A stretch of 64,000 nt of DNA from Agelas oroides (lineage: Eukaryota; Porifera; Demospongiae; Agelasida; Agelasidae): positions 4,857,429-4,921,428 of the forward strand of contig OX422203.1 in NCBI GenBank assembly GCA_949130485.1, written 5' to 3'. This document shows, in pieces, positions 33,230-45,874 of the stretch; the stretch's first letter is position 1, and every line of letters starts with the position of its first letter. A model generated the notes under the pieces. That model saw only the letters and a list, made by a program, of their open reading frames with translations. It searched no databases and was not told the DNA's origin. The translations under genes and the position numbers were made by a program.

Positions 33230-33300
33230 TAGCCTCGTTCCCAAGCCTTCCCTGCAAGCTATCAAACACTGGAGGTGAGGAAGGCCTGGGAATGAGGCTA
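33230..33300. mobile_element. 71-bp solo-arm TAGCCTC miniature element
   Basis: Ends TAGCCTCGTTCCCAAGCC and GGCCTGGGAATGAGGCTA around a short spacer. Flanks are only partly alike (ACCCCAAGA, CCTCAAGGT). It interrupts an open frame at 33057-33229. Confidence 0.65.
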
Positions 33301-34078
33301 CCTCAAGGTTGGCGTAAAAGTGACAACAATTAGAACAATTAAGGAGTTGAAGAAGTTACTAAATTGTGATGAAAGTAATGAAAATTTTGAGGACAGCTTA
33401 CCTCTGCGTTCAATCTACTACAACGAATTCCAAATGTTAACCTGTCTGCTCCTTGTGCCAGTTGTCGGGTACGGCCTGGGAAAGGGAGAAGTTTTTTCAT
33501 CATCCCCAATCCTAGTCAACAGACTCCTTGAAAATGTTAAAAGGGAGCACAGGACCATCTACTGATACATATTTAAATTTCCACACAAACACCTGCAAAG
33601 TAGCCTTGTTTGCAGGCTCTCCCTGCTAAGGAGGGAGACAGCCTGGTACATTTTATCATGTGTGTGATGTCAAGGGTACACACAAGGTAGATACACCTTA
33701 ATTGCATGCATCTCAGAACTTGTGATCATGGCAAGTGTATGCATCGTTACAATGGCACGGAAACAATTTGCTACAACAGCCATAAATGTAGACGGTGCAG
33801 TGGATTCCCAGCATGCAGGATACGGTACCTCACAGGCAGAATGGCCAGTATGTTGTTTGTTGAGCATTGTAAGCTAGCATAGTTATTGTCCACAAGTTGT
33901 TGACAATGACTCAAGAAATCAACTAGTTTCAGTGTATATCGCTGTCTATATACAAACAGAAGGTAACACACTAAAGCCATACCTACTCAAAAGAAAGTAG
34001 TCTTGAGAGCGCTTATGCTTGAATGTGTGTAGGTATCCTGATCAGTCCATCCCTGTGTGATTAAGTCATGACTACCAT

Positions 34079-34352
34079 TAGTCTTGCAAGCCCAACCTAC
34101 TTCTGCAAGAGAAGGGAAGGGTCTGGTGAACTGCGTATACAAGCAGTGTCCCACCGGAATGCAATTAGTTGGATGATGTAATCAGATTTCAAATTTCAAA
34201 TAATGCACTCTTGAATTACCTGTTGCGGAGTAAGCACGCTCCCTGAGAAGTATAGTCGAAGTGTTTTTACAGTTCCTACAGTAGCGGAAAAGGTGTCCTA
34301 GCTCTCTTTTGCCATTTTCAAGACTGCTATTGCTACTCAAACAGTGTCCCTT
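34079..34352. mobile_element. Truncated copy of the 31551-31946 element family
   Basis: Starts TAGTCTTGCAAGCCCAACCT and shares GGGTCTGGTGAACTGCGTAT, then the family interior (GTTGCGGAGTAAGC, GTGTTTTTACAG, TAGCGGAAAAGG). In the 31551-31946 copy the interior sits in the opposite orientation relative to this end. The far end is lost near 34352. Confidence 0.6.
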
Positions 34353-34889
34353 GTACTTATTTCCTGTGTAAATAAAATGTACGTAATTTCGGCCGCTTGC
34401 GGAACTACTGATAAGTTCCGAACGGAACCTTCTTGGAACTAGGTCCAGTCAGATTCTGGGTGGGGATGAGGTAGCCTGGGAACGAGGCTAGGGATTCCAT
34501 CGAAGGCTAGGGATTCCATCGACGGCGGGCCACCGTTTATACACTGATTGGTAAGCACAGTAGCCATAGCTATACGTCACAGACACACACGTTTCACACT
34601 CAATGGGCGGTGTACTCTTAACAGGTTGGTGGGAGGGGCAGGTATGACAGAAAACCTATAAGTTGTGAATTTGTGGAAGGCCAAGGGAGATGTACATACA
34701 ATTTTCTGGGTATCAAACTTTTGTTCTCTTGTACGATTTAGTCTTGGATCCAGACCCTCGAAAAATCGAAAAGGAGGGTCTGGTAAACAGGGCGGGGTGG
34801 AAGTGTACACTGCGGAATGTTAGGAATTTTATTAATTGCGGAACCTTCCGTAGCCAGTAGAACATTCTGATGAACCGGACACTCGCACA

Positions 34890-35278
34890 AATGATCGCTT
34901 GCAGTATGCAAAAACAGAGGGGGAAAGGCTTGGTCCATTTTATCATGTGAATGACATCAGTGTCTACCTAGGTAGCACGTAGACAGACGGGGGAAGGGGT
35001 CCCCCATCGAAAGAACAAGCTTGAGGCCTTATCTTATGGTTTCTGCCCTGAGCACTGCAGTTTTGAATGTTAGCGAAGCAAAAACGTACCACTCCTGGTT
35101 CAAAACGAAGAATGCGTGCGAGAAATGCGTTCTTTCGATTGGGGAACCCCCCTCTGTCTACCCTAGGTAGACACTGATGCCATTCACGTGATAAAATGGA
35201 GCAGGCCTTCCCCCTCCGTTTTTGCATACTGCAAGCGACCACAAACTGGACGGTGAGAAGGCCTGGAAACGAGGCTAG
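34890..35278. mobile_element. Left-truncated TAGCCTC-family foldback element
   Basis: The right end GGCCTGGAAACGAGGCTA is intact. GATCGCTTGCAGTATGCAAA at left mirrors TTTGCATACTGCAAGCGACC at right, and CATTTTATCATGTGAATGAC mirrors the segment at about 35175. The leftmost bases of the arm are missing. Confidence 0.65.
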
Positions 35279-37072
35279 CATATGGATACAAATGTTTTAC
35301 CAGGGTCAAACTTAACAACTCTAACAAGGTCACAAAAAGCTATCTTTGACACCTGCAGCTGAGTTTGGAGGTGCTTTTGATAGCATCTCTTAGAGCACTC
35401 CTTCAAACAATAACTGCTCATGGAATACGCAGCCAACCTTAAGCTTGCACATGCAGGTGTGATTGAAGAAAAAAGAATTGGAAGTTGATGAAGCAAGCAG
35501 ACCTGAGAACCAAACAATTTACTTATGATGACCTTATGACATAACAAGATTTGCCTGGCATATGGTAAAGTAGTAACTGGAATTGGAAATAAATGGAAAC
35601 AAAAAAGTGCCAATCGCTGGTGCAATGTTTTCTTCACAAGATTCATGAGTAGTGTGGTTTGTCATTACTCCTGTAATGTGCCTAGGATTACTTAGTAATG
35701 GTTATATGGCTGGCTTTATGAGCTATGTGCTTTGCCTTACTCTTACTGTGCTTTGTGATTATGTGATTGACTAGCACTCATGTGGCAAGCGATGTTGCTA
35801 TCTAATCTGGTTCACATGTGACAGGGTCTGGGCATGAGACTAGTTGCAATCTGACCATGAGAATAATTTCGCTTGCATGGTCTTGGAATGAGGCCGGTGT
35901 TCCTAGTCTTGCAGTATCGTTTCTAGATCCTCCCCCCACTTATACCCAGGCCCTATTTTACATAAGTGCCTGGGTACGATAGCCTCATTCCCAACCATTG
36001 CTGCCCCCAGTATTTGCTAATACTGAAATACTTGGGGGAGGCGCCAAAGGCCTGGGAGCAAAGCTAGGCTAGCAAAGCAAGCGATTAAAAACTGGAGGTT
36101 GGGAGAGCTCAGGAACGCATAGGAACGAAAGCAAACAACATGTGAATGTTGCTAGGACTATGGGTTGCATTTCCATTTCTTTTCATTTCCATTTCCAGTT
36201 TCCATATGCCCCAAAGAGGCCTATGTATTGTTTTTTAGCATGACATTTCTAGTTATAATGATAAAATCACCACAATTTGATACTACCAGTATATGTGCCT
36301 AATTGTGAGCCCACATAATGAATGGGCTCCTATATAGCTTTTAACACGGTATTTCCAGGTACAATGCCTGCGATATATACTGGTATGACAGAATGTCCCT
36401 TCAATATTTTCCCTGTTATGTATTTCCAAGTATGATGCCTGTTCCACATGATGTTATGTTTTCTAGGGTAGACCATGTACGTTTTGAAGCCCTTCAATGT
36501 ACAACCACAATACACAGTACACTAGAACATCTGTGAGGGATCATTACAAATTCACTTCAAAGTTGCAGCGAAGAGCTTTCATGTTCTTAATGCAAGCAGG
36601 TGATTCCCTAACAGATGTCAGAAAATGTATGAATAGTTTAAGCATGGTACATGTATGCACTGTGTCTTGCTTGTAAGAAGCTTGTAGTTTACATTGCATG
36701 GCCACTAATTGACAGTTAACACTATTATAGCAAATGCAAACACAAACACAATTCTTGAAAATTTGGCTATGAGCTTCTTCCAACAGCTACTGGTGCAGTC
36801 CATGACTTGACCAATTTTAAAGTTTAGAAGCTTCACTCCCAGGCACTAGTGTAAGGCCCAGTATAGCTTCTGTATTCAGTGTGCTTAACACTGAGTGGAT
36901 GGAAACTTTGGTGTATCTATGTTGAAAGTTGTCTTGCACCCCATGAATATAGGCACCCATACAAAAATAGGCACCCCACATGAAAAGGCACCCGTTACCG
37001 TGCAAACGGAAGTGAATTTGCTAATTCGGCTTTTTCGAACGGAGTGCACTAAGTTCACAACATCTGGTGCCC

Positions 37073-37717
37073 TAAGTCTCGTGCCCAGCCGGATATAACC
37101 TACGGAACCGTTAGTCTCGTGCCCAGACCCCACCCAGCTCACGCGAGGAGAAGGGGTCTGGTGTCACAAGTCCAAATCCTTGGGCTAGCTCCAGAAGCTT
37201 GGAGCAGCCAATCAAATCGCAGAGCAGCGTTTATTGGAATAATGCAGAAGCGAGAACAAGTACTTCAATCGTACTACTCAAAGCGTGTTATGAGATTCAT
37301 TATCCAGCACTGAGCAATTTGTAATTCTACACTAACAATTATAAGGCTTCAACACTTCCACAAGCCCAAGGATTCAGGCTTGTGACACCAGACCCTTTCC
37401 TCGTGAGAGGGTTGGGTCTGGGCACGAGACTACGGAACCGTCTGGTAACATAAGGCGTCTTTCTTGGGCTTTTGCACACGTCAGCAGGGTTTGAATGCGG
37501 CTGGCGCTGACCATATATGGCAGTTCTCGCCTCTAAATGGCTTCAATTATCACCAATTAGCATCCGCACAAGCGCTAGCGGCTGCTGGAGTAATTGGACA
37601 TGCTACAATTTGATTGGCACGTTCAAATAACTCTGTCGAAATCAGAAAAGCCCAAGAATCCAGCCTTACTTTACGAGACGGATTTTCCGTAGGTTTTTCC
37701 GGCTGGTCACGAGACTA
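37073..37717. mobile_element. 645-bp foldback element hosting another, 9-bp target duplication
   Basis: Left end TAAGTCTCGTGCCCAGCCGG, right end CCGGCTGGTCACGAGACTA. Flanks CTGGTGCCC at 37064-37072 and 37718-37726 are identical. A second element (37112-37432) is inserted in its left arm; the remaining left-arm segment pairs with about 37645-37717 (AAAGCCCAAGAA, TTTCCGTAGGTT). Confidence 0.82.
37112..37432. mobile_element. 321-bp TAGTCTCG foldback element nested in 37073-37717
   Basis: Left end TAGTCTCGTGCCCAGACCCC, right end complementary (GGGTCTGGGCACGAGACTA). Both arms carry GGTCTGGTGTCACAAG (or complement) and an AATCCTTGGGC segment. Flanks CGGAACCGT at 37103-37111 and 37433-37441 are identical. 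Confidence 0.88.
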
Positions 37718-39180
37718 CTGGTGCCCATGATGTAATTGCAATTACATCACCACAGAAGAATGACCTTTGTACCGAAGAGCTAGAGATACTTGCCAAGTGG
37801 TCAGTTAACCACTTAGAAAAGCTAGATTCGGGTGTTTATTTTTTAGGTTGAGAAATGGGACTCTGGAGCCGACTGTGGCATAAAATTTTATCTTGGGAGG
37901 CTGCTATCTTGGATGAAAGTCCATGCTGACATCAGCTTGGTATGCTTTACGAAATCCATCTGGAGCTATCTGCAAGTTGGCTATATACTGCTGAGGGAGG
38001 CATAAATAGCTAACACTAGAAATGATACAAGTGGAACCTCAGGTGATTCTGACAAGTTGTGCAACACCTTCATTCAAGTTCACATCCTCGAATGTAGCGG
38101 CTATCTCCAATTGTAAGCAAGCTATCGACACGGGATACAAACCAAAATTTAGGCAAGGCCTCTTGATAAAACATATCCAAGAATTAGTAAAAACCTCTCA
38201 CGGATTCGTTGGTTCCAGGCGCTTTACCTCGGTGGGCGGGGGTTGGCAACGATCAATCGATGGCTGACTGTATCTCTGGTTGCAGAAAAGCTATAAATAT
38301 TGGACAGAAATTAGCAGAGAAAGAACCTCTAGGCTTAAAATATATCACAGCTCCCACACAACTGCACACTACCAGAAAATTACATGCGCACCCCTCGAAA
38401 ATAAGCACCCATTCTGGCTGCTAATTTCAAAAATAGGCACCGGTGCTTAATATTGATATGTTGTGTACATGACCTGCAGTACATGGCAATGCCTTGCATG
38501 GGGGGCACAGTGAACATTTGTATCATTATCATATCTCAACTTCTCATTTCATTTCCAGTAGAGTAGAGTAAACCAGTAGAGCATGTTCCTGAAGTGTAGT
38601 TTAGTTCAGCTCCTGGTTATTCCTCTATGATCATCTTGGTTAGCTGTTCTACTGAAGTTTGGCGCATGGAGAATAAGTGATGATATCCTAGATTAGGAGG
38701 AAGACTAGTCAATGTCTGGTTGGTTTGCATTTTATTGGACAGAATGACTTGATACCAACTTGTACCAAGAGTTTATTACAGGGCATAAAAATGGTTTTTA
38801 GTGGCAAAAAGGTCAGTCCAGTAGTCCAGTCCAGTGAATAGAGACACCCGCTTTTGCTACACTGTTCATTCCTGCTAATTTCACTAGCAACTAGAATGGC
38901 TTCATGTTAAGTACCTGCTAAGCATATTCACTGCTCTAATTGCCTGCGGCAAACTGTCCAGATGGCACCATCATGGCGGGTGTAGAAACCACATGGGACT
39001 GTTACTGTAATGAACTCTTGCTTGTACCCATACAGACTGTAAAGATGAGGAGAGCTGCTTTCTCTCTTTAATTATGGTCTGGGTGATATGAATCGAACTC
39101 AACACATGATGCCGTATGCTATATGGGAGAGGTTTCACTTATCCACACTTGATTGTTCTTTGCAGGTATGCAGTTTAATC

Positions 39181-42100
39181 ATGGAGGAGGGAAGATCGGA
39201 GTTAGTGGAAGAGAGAGAGGGTGGAAGCACAAATGAAAGCAGGGAGTTGACCAGTACTTGGAATGAATACCAACTCTACTGTCACCACTGGGAATGTACT
39301 CGTACACATCCTAAGTAGGTTTTCTCACCACTTTAATTTGGTCCAGGCAGTGAAATCTAGCACCTACTTGTGGACGTTGCTGTAGATTAAATTACTTAGT
39401 CTCAAGTTTTGTGGTCTGTATTATTACTATTACCTCAACTGTCTCATTAATCTGGTTATCAGGTTGCATTTGAGCCTATAGTGAATGTCCACATTGGAGA
39501 CGCATAGGTAACTCAGCTAGACATTGTTCTTTGCTTTCCAGGCTGAGTACAATAATTATTGAAACTGGAATAAACTGGGCTGTATGCATCTGGACATATC
39601 ACATTGCTTATTATGAATCCTCAGTTCTGAGAGGGTAGTCTGCATGCTTATCTCACTGCAGAGCACTGTTGTTCTTGGTACATGGTGTGACTGAACATGT
39701 GCATCGGTATGAAAAGCTCGGCCAGCAGCTAGCTGATAATGGAGTATTGATGTTTGGCCATGACCACGGTGTGTGATATATCCTCTAAAGTGTAATGCTT
39801 GATCAGGTGCACAGTACGCACATTAGTTCAGCGACACCAATGAGTATTTGACTATAGCTCTAATTGTATTCTTCCTTGAACTTTATGGAGCTGCCAGTGG
39901 TCTGTTCTTGATGGTATGGCTAACTAGTCAATGACAGCTGGTGATTAGTGAGATACTTTACTCTATACTTCTGCCCTAGCTGGCCTAACTGAAACCTCAC
40001 ATTCATATCTGAGCATGTTGAGTTGGAAAATCATACGCACATGATGCCAAGCATGCTGAAAAGCCCCTTTAAATTGGCTGTTGTTTATGGTGAAGATAGA
40101 TTGATAAAAATGCTTCCTTCAATCAGAAAAATCTAGACTGCTAAAATTTAGTGACTCTTGTGTAGCCTCGTACCCAGGCTCCTACCCATGCTGAAAAGCC
40201 CAGGCTCCTACCCATGCTGAAAAGCCCAGGCTCCTCCCCGCTTTTCGGCATGGGGGGGAGCCTGGGTACGAGGCTAACTCTTGTGATCATTAAATTTGAG
40301 ATCCTGTGGAGATTGTTGCCAGTTGTTTGTATTTCTCCCTCAGTTGGCCATGGCAGGAGTGAGGGTGACCGTGTGCATGTGGAGACCTTTGACACGTATG
40401 TGCAGGATGTGATCCAGCATGTGGAGAGGATGAAGCAAGAGCACCCTGACGTCCCCTGTCTCCTCATGGGACACTCCATGGTCAGTATATACTGTCACTA
40501 ACCCAAAAATTAGCCTCGGTCCCAGGCCTCCCCCTTTTTACCTTCCATTTGCGTTCGCCGGCCTTCCGCTCCCGTGTATTATTGTGAACGCAAACGAAAG
40601 GTAAAACGGGGGAGGCCTGGGACCGAGGCTACCCAAAAATGGTACAGCATTATATGATGAAAGCTTGAAATTTTCAGTTTGAGGTCAGCAGGAATTTTCT
40701 GCACTATCGATGCAAGAGTGAGATTGTGACACCTCAAAACCAACCACAAGAAATACTTCACTGGTGGTCTGGAAATTTTCGTTCACTTACTACATAGTGT
40801 AGGCATCCAGGAGAATAATATAATATAATAACTGGCATTTGTTGTGTGGTGTGAGTTTTTGTTACTTACTTCTGTTCTCTTGGCATCAAATGAATAAATG
40901 AGTTACGTCACTCTAATATAGTAGCAGAGACTCCCCTGCCAACTTCATGATTTGAGTGTGAAGCTGTATAGAGTACATCAGCCATAGTAGGCTGGACGGC
41001 TGTATGGTAAGGTACGCAAGATGGAAATCCCTTGCTTAGGAAGCATGCTGCTGCACAAATTTGGCCCGTGATGATAAACCATCTGCCTTGTGTTATTGAT
41101 GTCATTTCCCCCCTTCCGTAATGTGCAGGGTGGTCTCATTGCAGCCCACGTGGCTGTACATAGGCAGGATCTATTCTGTGGGCTTATCCTCAGCTCCCCT
41201 TCCCTGTTGCTACGGTCTAGTACCATGAGCATGGGACCTATCACAGTGAGCATTCTGTTACTTGCATAGCCAAGCTCCATTAAAAGAAACTTGATGTACC
41301 CAAAAGACACAAGAATAGTTTGTGCAGGTAACACCCAACGATTTTTACCTCTACTAACCAGTCACATGGTTAGTTGCTTCAAACAGTGAATGTGAGGTGA
41401 AAAATCTGAAGAACAGCAGTTGTACTTGAAAATGGCACTATTGATATCAAAACTTGGTTCATTTTCAGCCATTCTCCACAGTACTCCCTTGGATACTTCC
41501 TGATGTCATACACTTTTGCTTTGCTACTTAGCAGGCTAGATGTCACTGCCATCAGAACAGTTCTCTCTGTTGGGCCCAGAGTGTATGTCCAACCTTCAGC
41601 TTGGCAATACCAGTGGATCAAAATGCGGTGAAAGTGGCTTGTTGTTTGAAGTAGCAGTTTGCAGGCTAAGTTTTTAGCTTCTACTGCTGAGTTCTGTGGC
41701 TGTAAACTGTGCTTGTACTTTGTTTAGTAACGCATAACGCAGTCTCTTGATATGAATGGTTCACTGGCTACATAATATCTGTATCCTAGTACAATACAAG
41801 CCCCTTAGTTGAGACTTACAGTGTTGTATAACTGGGTGTCCTGGCATAACTTTTAATCAGGCTCTAATTCCTGACATATTTATTTGATTGCCCTTCTAGA
41901 AATTCCTCACAAAAGCTCTGGCTTTTCTGATGCCAACAATTCCACTGATTCCTTGGGGTACCAGTTCTATTAGCAGCATGGTGGAGGAGGTAGGTTTCAT
42001 ATAAAGTCATATGTACGTTTTCACCATTACAAAAATGCTGGTGATGAAATGTTGGAGTAGCATTACCGTTATATGCCATAACCTCCCATAGGTACAGATA

Positions 42101-43124
42101 TACGAGGATGACCCCCTAATCTACCATGGTTTAATGAAATTTGGCTGGGTAGGTGCATTGGTGGACTCAATTTGCCAGATCCATGAGAGCATCCATAAAA
42201 TCTGCCTTCCTACTCTCCTCATCCATGGCAAGGAGGATACTATGGTACCTATGTCCTCTTCAGAGTTCGCCTACAATAACATCAGCAGTGATGATAAAAC
42301 ACTTCAAGTACGTAAGTCTGATAAGCCCAGCACTGCTGGTTGTGTACAAGTACTTTCTTTACATTACTCTTTGAAAGTTACTGCCGATTGCAAAAGTCTT
42401 GCAACAAGCAAGCTGAACAGTGGAAAACCACAATTGATTTACTGTGTTTGAACCAAGAGGAAGGGCATGCTGAGGTGGGAAAGATAATCAGATTCATACG
42501 TGGTAAATCAATTGTGGTTTTCCACTGTTCCGTTTGCGTGTTGCAAGACTTTTGCAATCAGCTGTATGTATGATATTGGAATGAAGTACATTATACATAG
42601 ATAGACCCCTACCAAGATATTCTCTGACAAGCCAATCTAGCTTTGTTCCAAACCTTTCCGACTCCAGAATTGATCACTTGCAACCCTTCTCCCTCCTGTT
42701 TTTGCGTGCATAACGATTAAAATGGAGGTGGAGAAGACCTGGCTAAGCTAGCCCACTTCTGTCATTTGTGGAAGTGACCTGGCTTTGAGACTAACAAAGA
42801 TACGTACACCTAATAGTTTGTCCTAACTAGCCCACCCCCCCTCCTCCGGGCCACATGGAAGGAGTCCAAATCTTAGCTAACCCACCATTCTATCAGGTAA
42901 TCGCATCAAGGCAACTTCATATAAGGATAATTATTGTTGCTAAACCAGTATCCGTATGACAATGTAGGCAGTTTAGTTACTGTACTATACATTATGGTTT
43001 GTGTATACATCAATTTTCACTGTAGGTATTTGAAGACAACCGTCATGAGGTGCTTCATGACAGAGGGCAGGAGAGAGCAAGAAGGCTAATTGTTGATTGG
43101 ATCTTGGATCATATTGATGTTTGA
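39181..43124 (+). CDS. Monoglyceride-lipase-like alpha/beta hydrolase, copy 2
   Basis: Exons: 39181-39314, 39662-39768, 40344-40480, 41129-41245, 41900-41989, 42092-42307, 43026-43124. Phases match and the sum is 900 nt, 299 residues, close to the usual length of monoglyceride lipase (about 300). Catalytic features: LVHGVTEH oxyanion loop, DHVGHGRSEG, GHSMG with Ser125, Asp244 in HGKEDTMVP, and His274 in EDNRHEVLHD. The short N-terminal Glu-rich segment matches the position of the longer one in copy 1, and there is no PEQ tail. The start ATG at 39181 begins MEEGRSE; a longer upstream in-frame opening from 39088 exists but crosses a plausible splice acceptor. Introns 2 and 3 contain small foldback elements with perfect 9-bp target duplications. 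A polyadenylation signal lies about 170 nt after the stop. Confidence 0.93.
40163..40276. mobile_element. 114-bp miniature TAGCCTC element in lipase copy 2 intron 2
   Basis: Ends TAGCCTCGTACCCAGGCTCC and GGAGCCTGGGTACGAGGCTA. A 33-bp stretch (CCAGGCTCCTACCCATGCTG...) is tandemly repeated inside the left arm. Identical 9-bp flanks ACTCTTGTG at 40154-40162 and 40277-40285. Confidence 0.88.
40511..40631. mobile_element. 121-bp miniature TAGCCTC element in lipase copy 2 intron 3
   Basis: Ends TAGCCTCGGTCCCAGGCCTC and GAGGCCTGGGACCGAGGCTA. Its whole length corresponds to one arm of the larger 2715-3143 element. Identical 9-bp flanks CCCAAAAAT at 40502-40510 and 40632-40640. It lies 30 bp after exon 3. 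Confidence 0.88.
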
Positions 43125-45874
43125 AATTCACACTATGTATGTATACATTGTGTATATTTTTGTGCATATTTTGAAGCATTGATTTTTATTTTTTTTTACC
43201 AAGAGTTAAGTTTATACTAAGTCTTGCTTACTGACAGAGTAAGCTGCTATAGAAATTTTATACCATGATACTTTTAAGACTCGGAAAAAGATTGAATAAA
43301 GCCTGTGACTGGCTGCATGTGTGGATTTTGAGAAGAAAAATTGCTTATACAATCCATTGCTTATACAATCCATTGCTTATACAATCCATACAGGCATGCA
43401 GTGTGCATGTATAATATTTACATTCGCCATGTATACCTGTATAGTTAATGCCATACAGTCATGCCAAAGTGCATGTTGCATCACATGATAGAACCCTGAC
43501 AGACACAAACTCAGCCACCACTTTTGTGTAAGCCAATACATGCTTCAGAATAATATAAACAACCAAGCAAGTCATATAATTGAACCCTACTATTAAATGG
43601 GACTAGTAATTGGTTTGTAATCCAATATATTTGCTAGGCTTGCTGATACGACAACATTGACAGTGTATGCTGTGTAAATAGCTTTATCAGGTTGTCTGTA
43701 AATAAAACTACGTGACTTCTTTGAAGCAGCAAACATGCATTATTAAATTATACTGTAATTTGAGGAACAATACCTGTCTTACAATACATGCCACAATCCC
43801 ATCAACTAATTGTGTACACAGTGACTCTGGGTAAACCCCTTCATTTGGTCTCAATCTATACTCCAGTACAGCACACTCTGCTGTAGTTATAGACCATAAC
43901 ACAAGTGTATTCTACAATCTAAAACCAATATGTAGCATGACATGGCTAACAAAGTCGTAAAATGCACAACACATGATGGTTCCTGCTGGGAGGGATATAT
44001 GAATTAATGGGATGGTGAGAATTTGAATATTCATCATGTTATTTGTATGCAACAGCAACTACATGCAACATCAATTTTGATGAACATGTTGAAACCACAA
44101 CACCACCATCATTTAAAATAAGCTACTAGACCGAAAGATAAGCCATGGTGTCCTAAATTACAGACGTAACAATATTTGGTCATTGAGATAGCTACCATAT
44201 TTCACTTGGAGTAAATTGTTTGTAAAGCTATCCTGTCTCACAGGAGACCTTTGTTGAGCCAAAATAATGGATGGTGATCATCTTTCCATTCCATATTGTC
44301 AACAGTGGTCACCAGGATAATATAGATACTGTCATATCCTGCTTCATTGATCTCTCCTATTCATCGATCAGACTTTGTCATTGGCTCTTGGAAAGGAAAT
44401 ACTGTTGTATAGCAAAGTACACTGGTACTATGGTGGCAAGGAGCTAGGTCATAGTCTGTAACTCTATTGTGTGCATGAGAACTGTACGTGGGTGGGTTAG
44501 GAACTCAATTTCAAATCTTCACTACTGCAGTGATTTTCTCACTGTAACTTAACGGTTACTTAATTTATGGCGTGTAGCCCATTTCCAGCTTATGTAGCTA
44601 TGATTAAAAGAACCTTGCCATGTTTCCATGATGTCACATATGCAGACACAGACACACACACACACACTCACACACACAAAGTAATAATATTGTAAGAAAT
44701 TCCCCATTTGGGACACACCTCCCAGTCTATAGCCATAATGCTGCATGGGGCTTCATTCACATTTTGTGGTGTGGTAACAAGAGTCCATGTGAAATGGGGC
44801 ACATCCCATGGTCTTGTTCATTTCAAGCCTAAGCCAGGTCCTCACACACACACATGCAAATGTAAGGAGCTCCTCAAGGAGATATCCCTCTTCCCACCCC
44901 AAGACCATTCAAGGACAAACCAAAATACTTATAGGAGCAGTGACTATGCCCCTCCAACTGCATGTGCATGCATGGTGTGGGAACCCAAACCTCCCCAACA
45001 GACAGGTTGGTGTGCCTGATTATACAACCTATACTGAAACCAGTTGATCACATTTACAGTACACTTTTATAAGGAGGCTTAAGAGCCCCAACCATTTCAA
45101 GATGTATACACGGCACTGGAAAACCAGATTAGCGTTACAACACAGGCAGTGTAAGGGTTAATTAGGGTTTGGCAAATGAACGAGATTTCTGCTACCGTAT
45201 ATTGAATGATATTTTGTTAGGCCAAACTTGGCCCATGAGACCAACACACACACAACATTGTTCTATGGGCTATTGGTGTGGGAAACTTAAGACGACTCTG
45301 CACAGGATTACCGTTCTTGCTCTTGAAGTACTGTAGCCTCTTGAAGTTCTGGAAGTATTAAAGGCTATACTCCTCTTCTGGGCTGTTCTCATTATCATTG
45401 GACAGGTCTACCTCTGGCTGCTAAAACTTTCTTTTATAGTAGCTACCTAGATTCAACACTCTACGGGGATCCAATCCTGCTTGCCACACTTCACATGTAA
45501 GAGACTAAGGCTGGAAACCATCTCTCATTAATTAATTCTTCGATGCATGCTGTGAAGTCTGCTGTTCACCATCTCTCATTAATAGGTCAGTGAACCAGAT
45601 TATATAGGACATTGAGAGCTTGTTAGTGTTTGTTCTGTTGTGACAGAACAAATAAGGGTTCGGGGAATAGGACGGTTATGAAGCAAGAACTCTTGAGCAC
45701 TGGTTGGTTGGACGGCCCTGGTCCCCCAAAGTTAAAAGCTACCATGAAATACAGCTGCACTATGTAAGTACACAACCACGCGTGCCCAACCGGAAACAAA
45801 GGCAGGAAATGAAATTGTGTTGCGTATATATACGGCTAGCACAAATTGGCTTTTCATTTGATTTTGACCTGAGT
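43125..45874. other. Spacer between lipase copy 2 and the SH2 gene
   Basis: AT-rich, with a three-copy 16-bp tandem (CTTATACAATCCATTG) near 43340-43390, a short CA repeat near 44646-44690, and a hairpin TTTGTTCTGTTGTGACAGAA near 45628. No coding exon recognised; the SH2 promoter should be at its right end. Confidence 0.5.
43295..43300 (+). terminator. Polyadenylation signal AATAAA of lipase copy 2
   Basis: AATAAA about 170 nt after the stop codon at 43124. Confidence 0.6.

Larger units (their letters stand above)
32551..39180. other. Repeat-rich spacer upstream of lipase copy 2
   Basis: Apart from the listed elements it holds degraded TAGCCTC-like pieces near 33603-33690, 34470-34490 and 35975-36065, and AAATAGGCACCC-type short repeats near 36950-36990 and 38385-38445. 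No gene was recognised. Confidence 0.5.
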
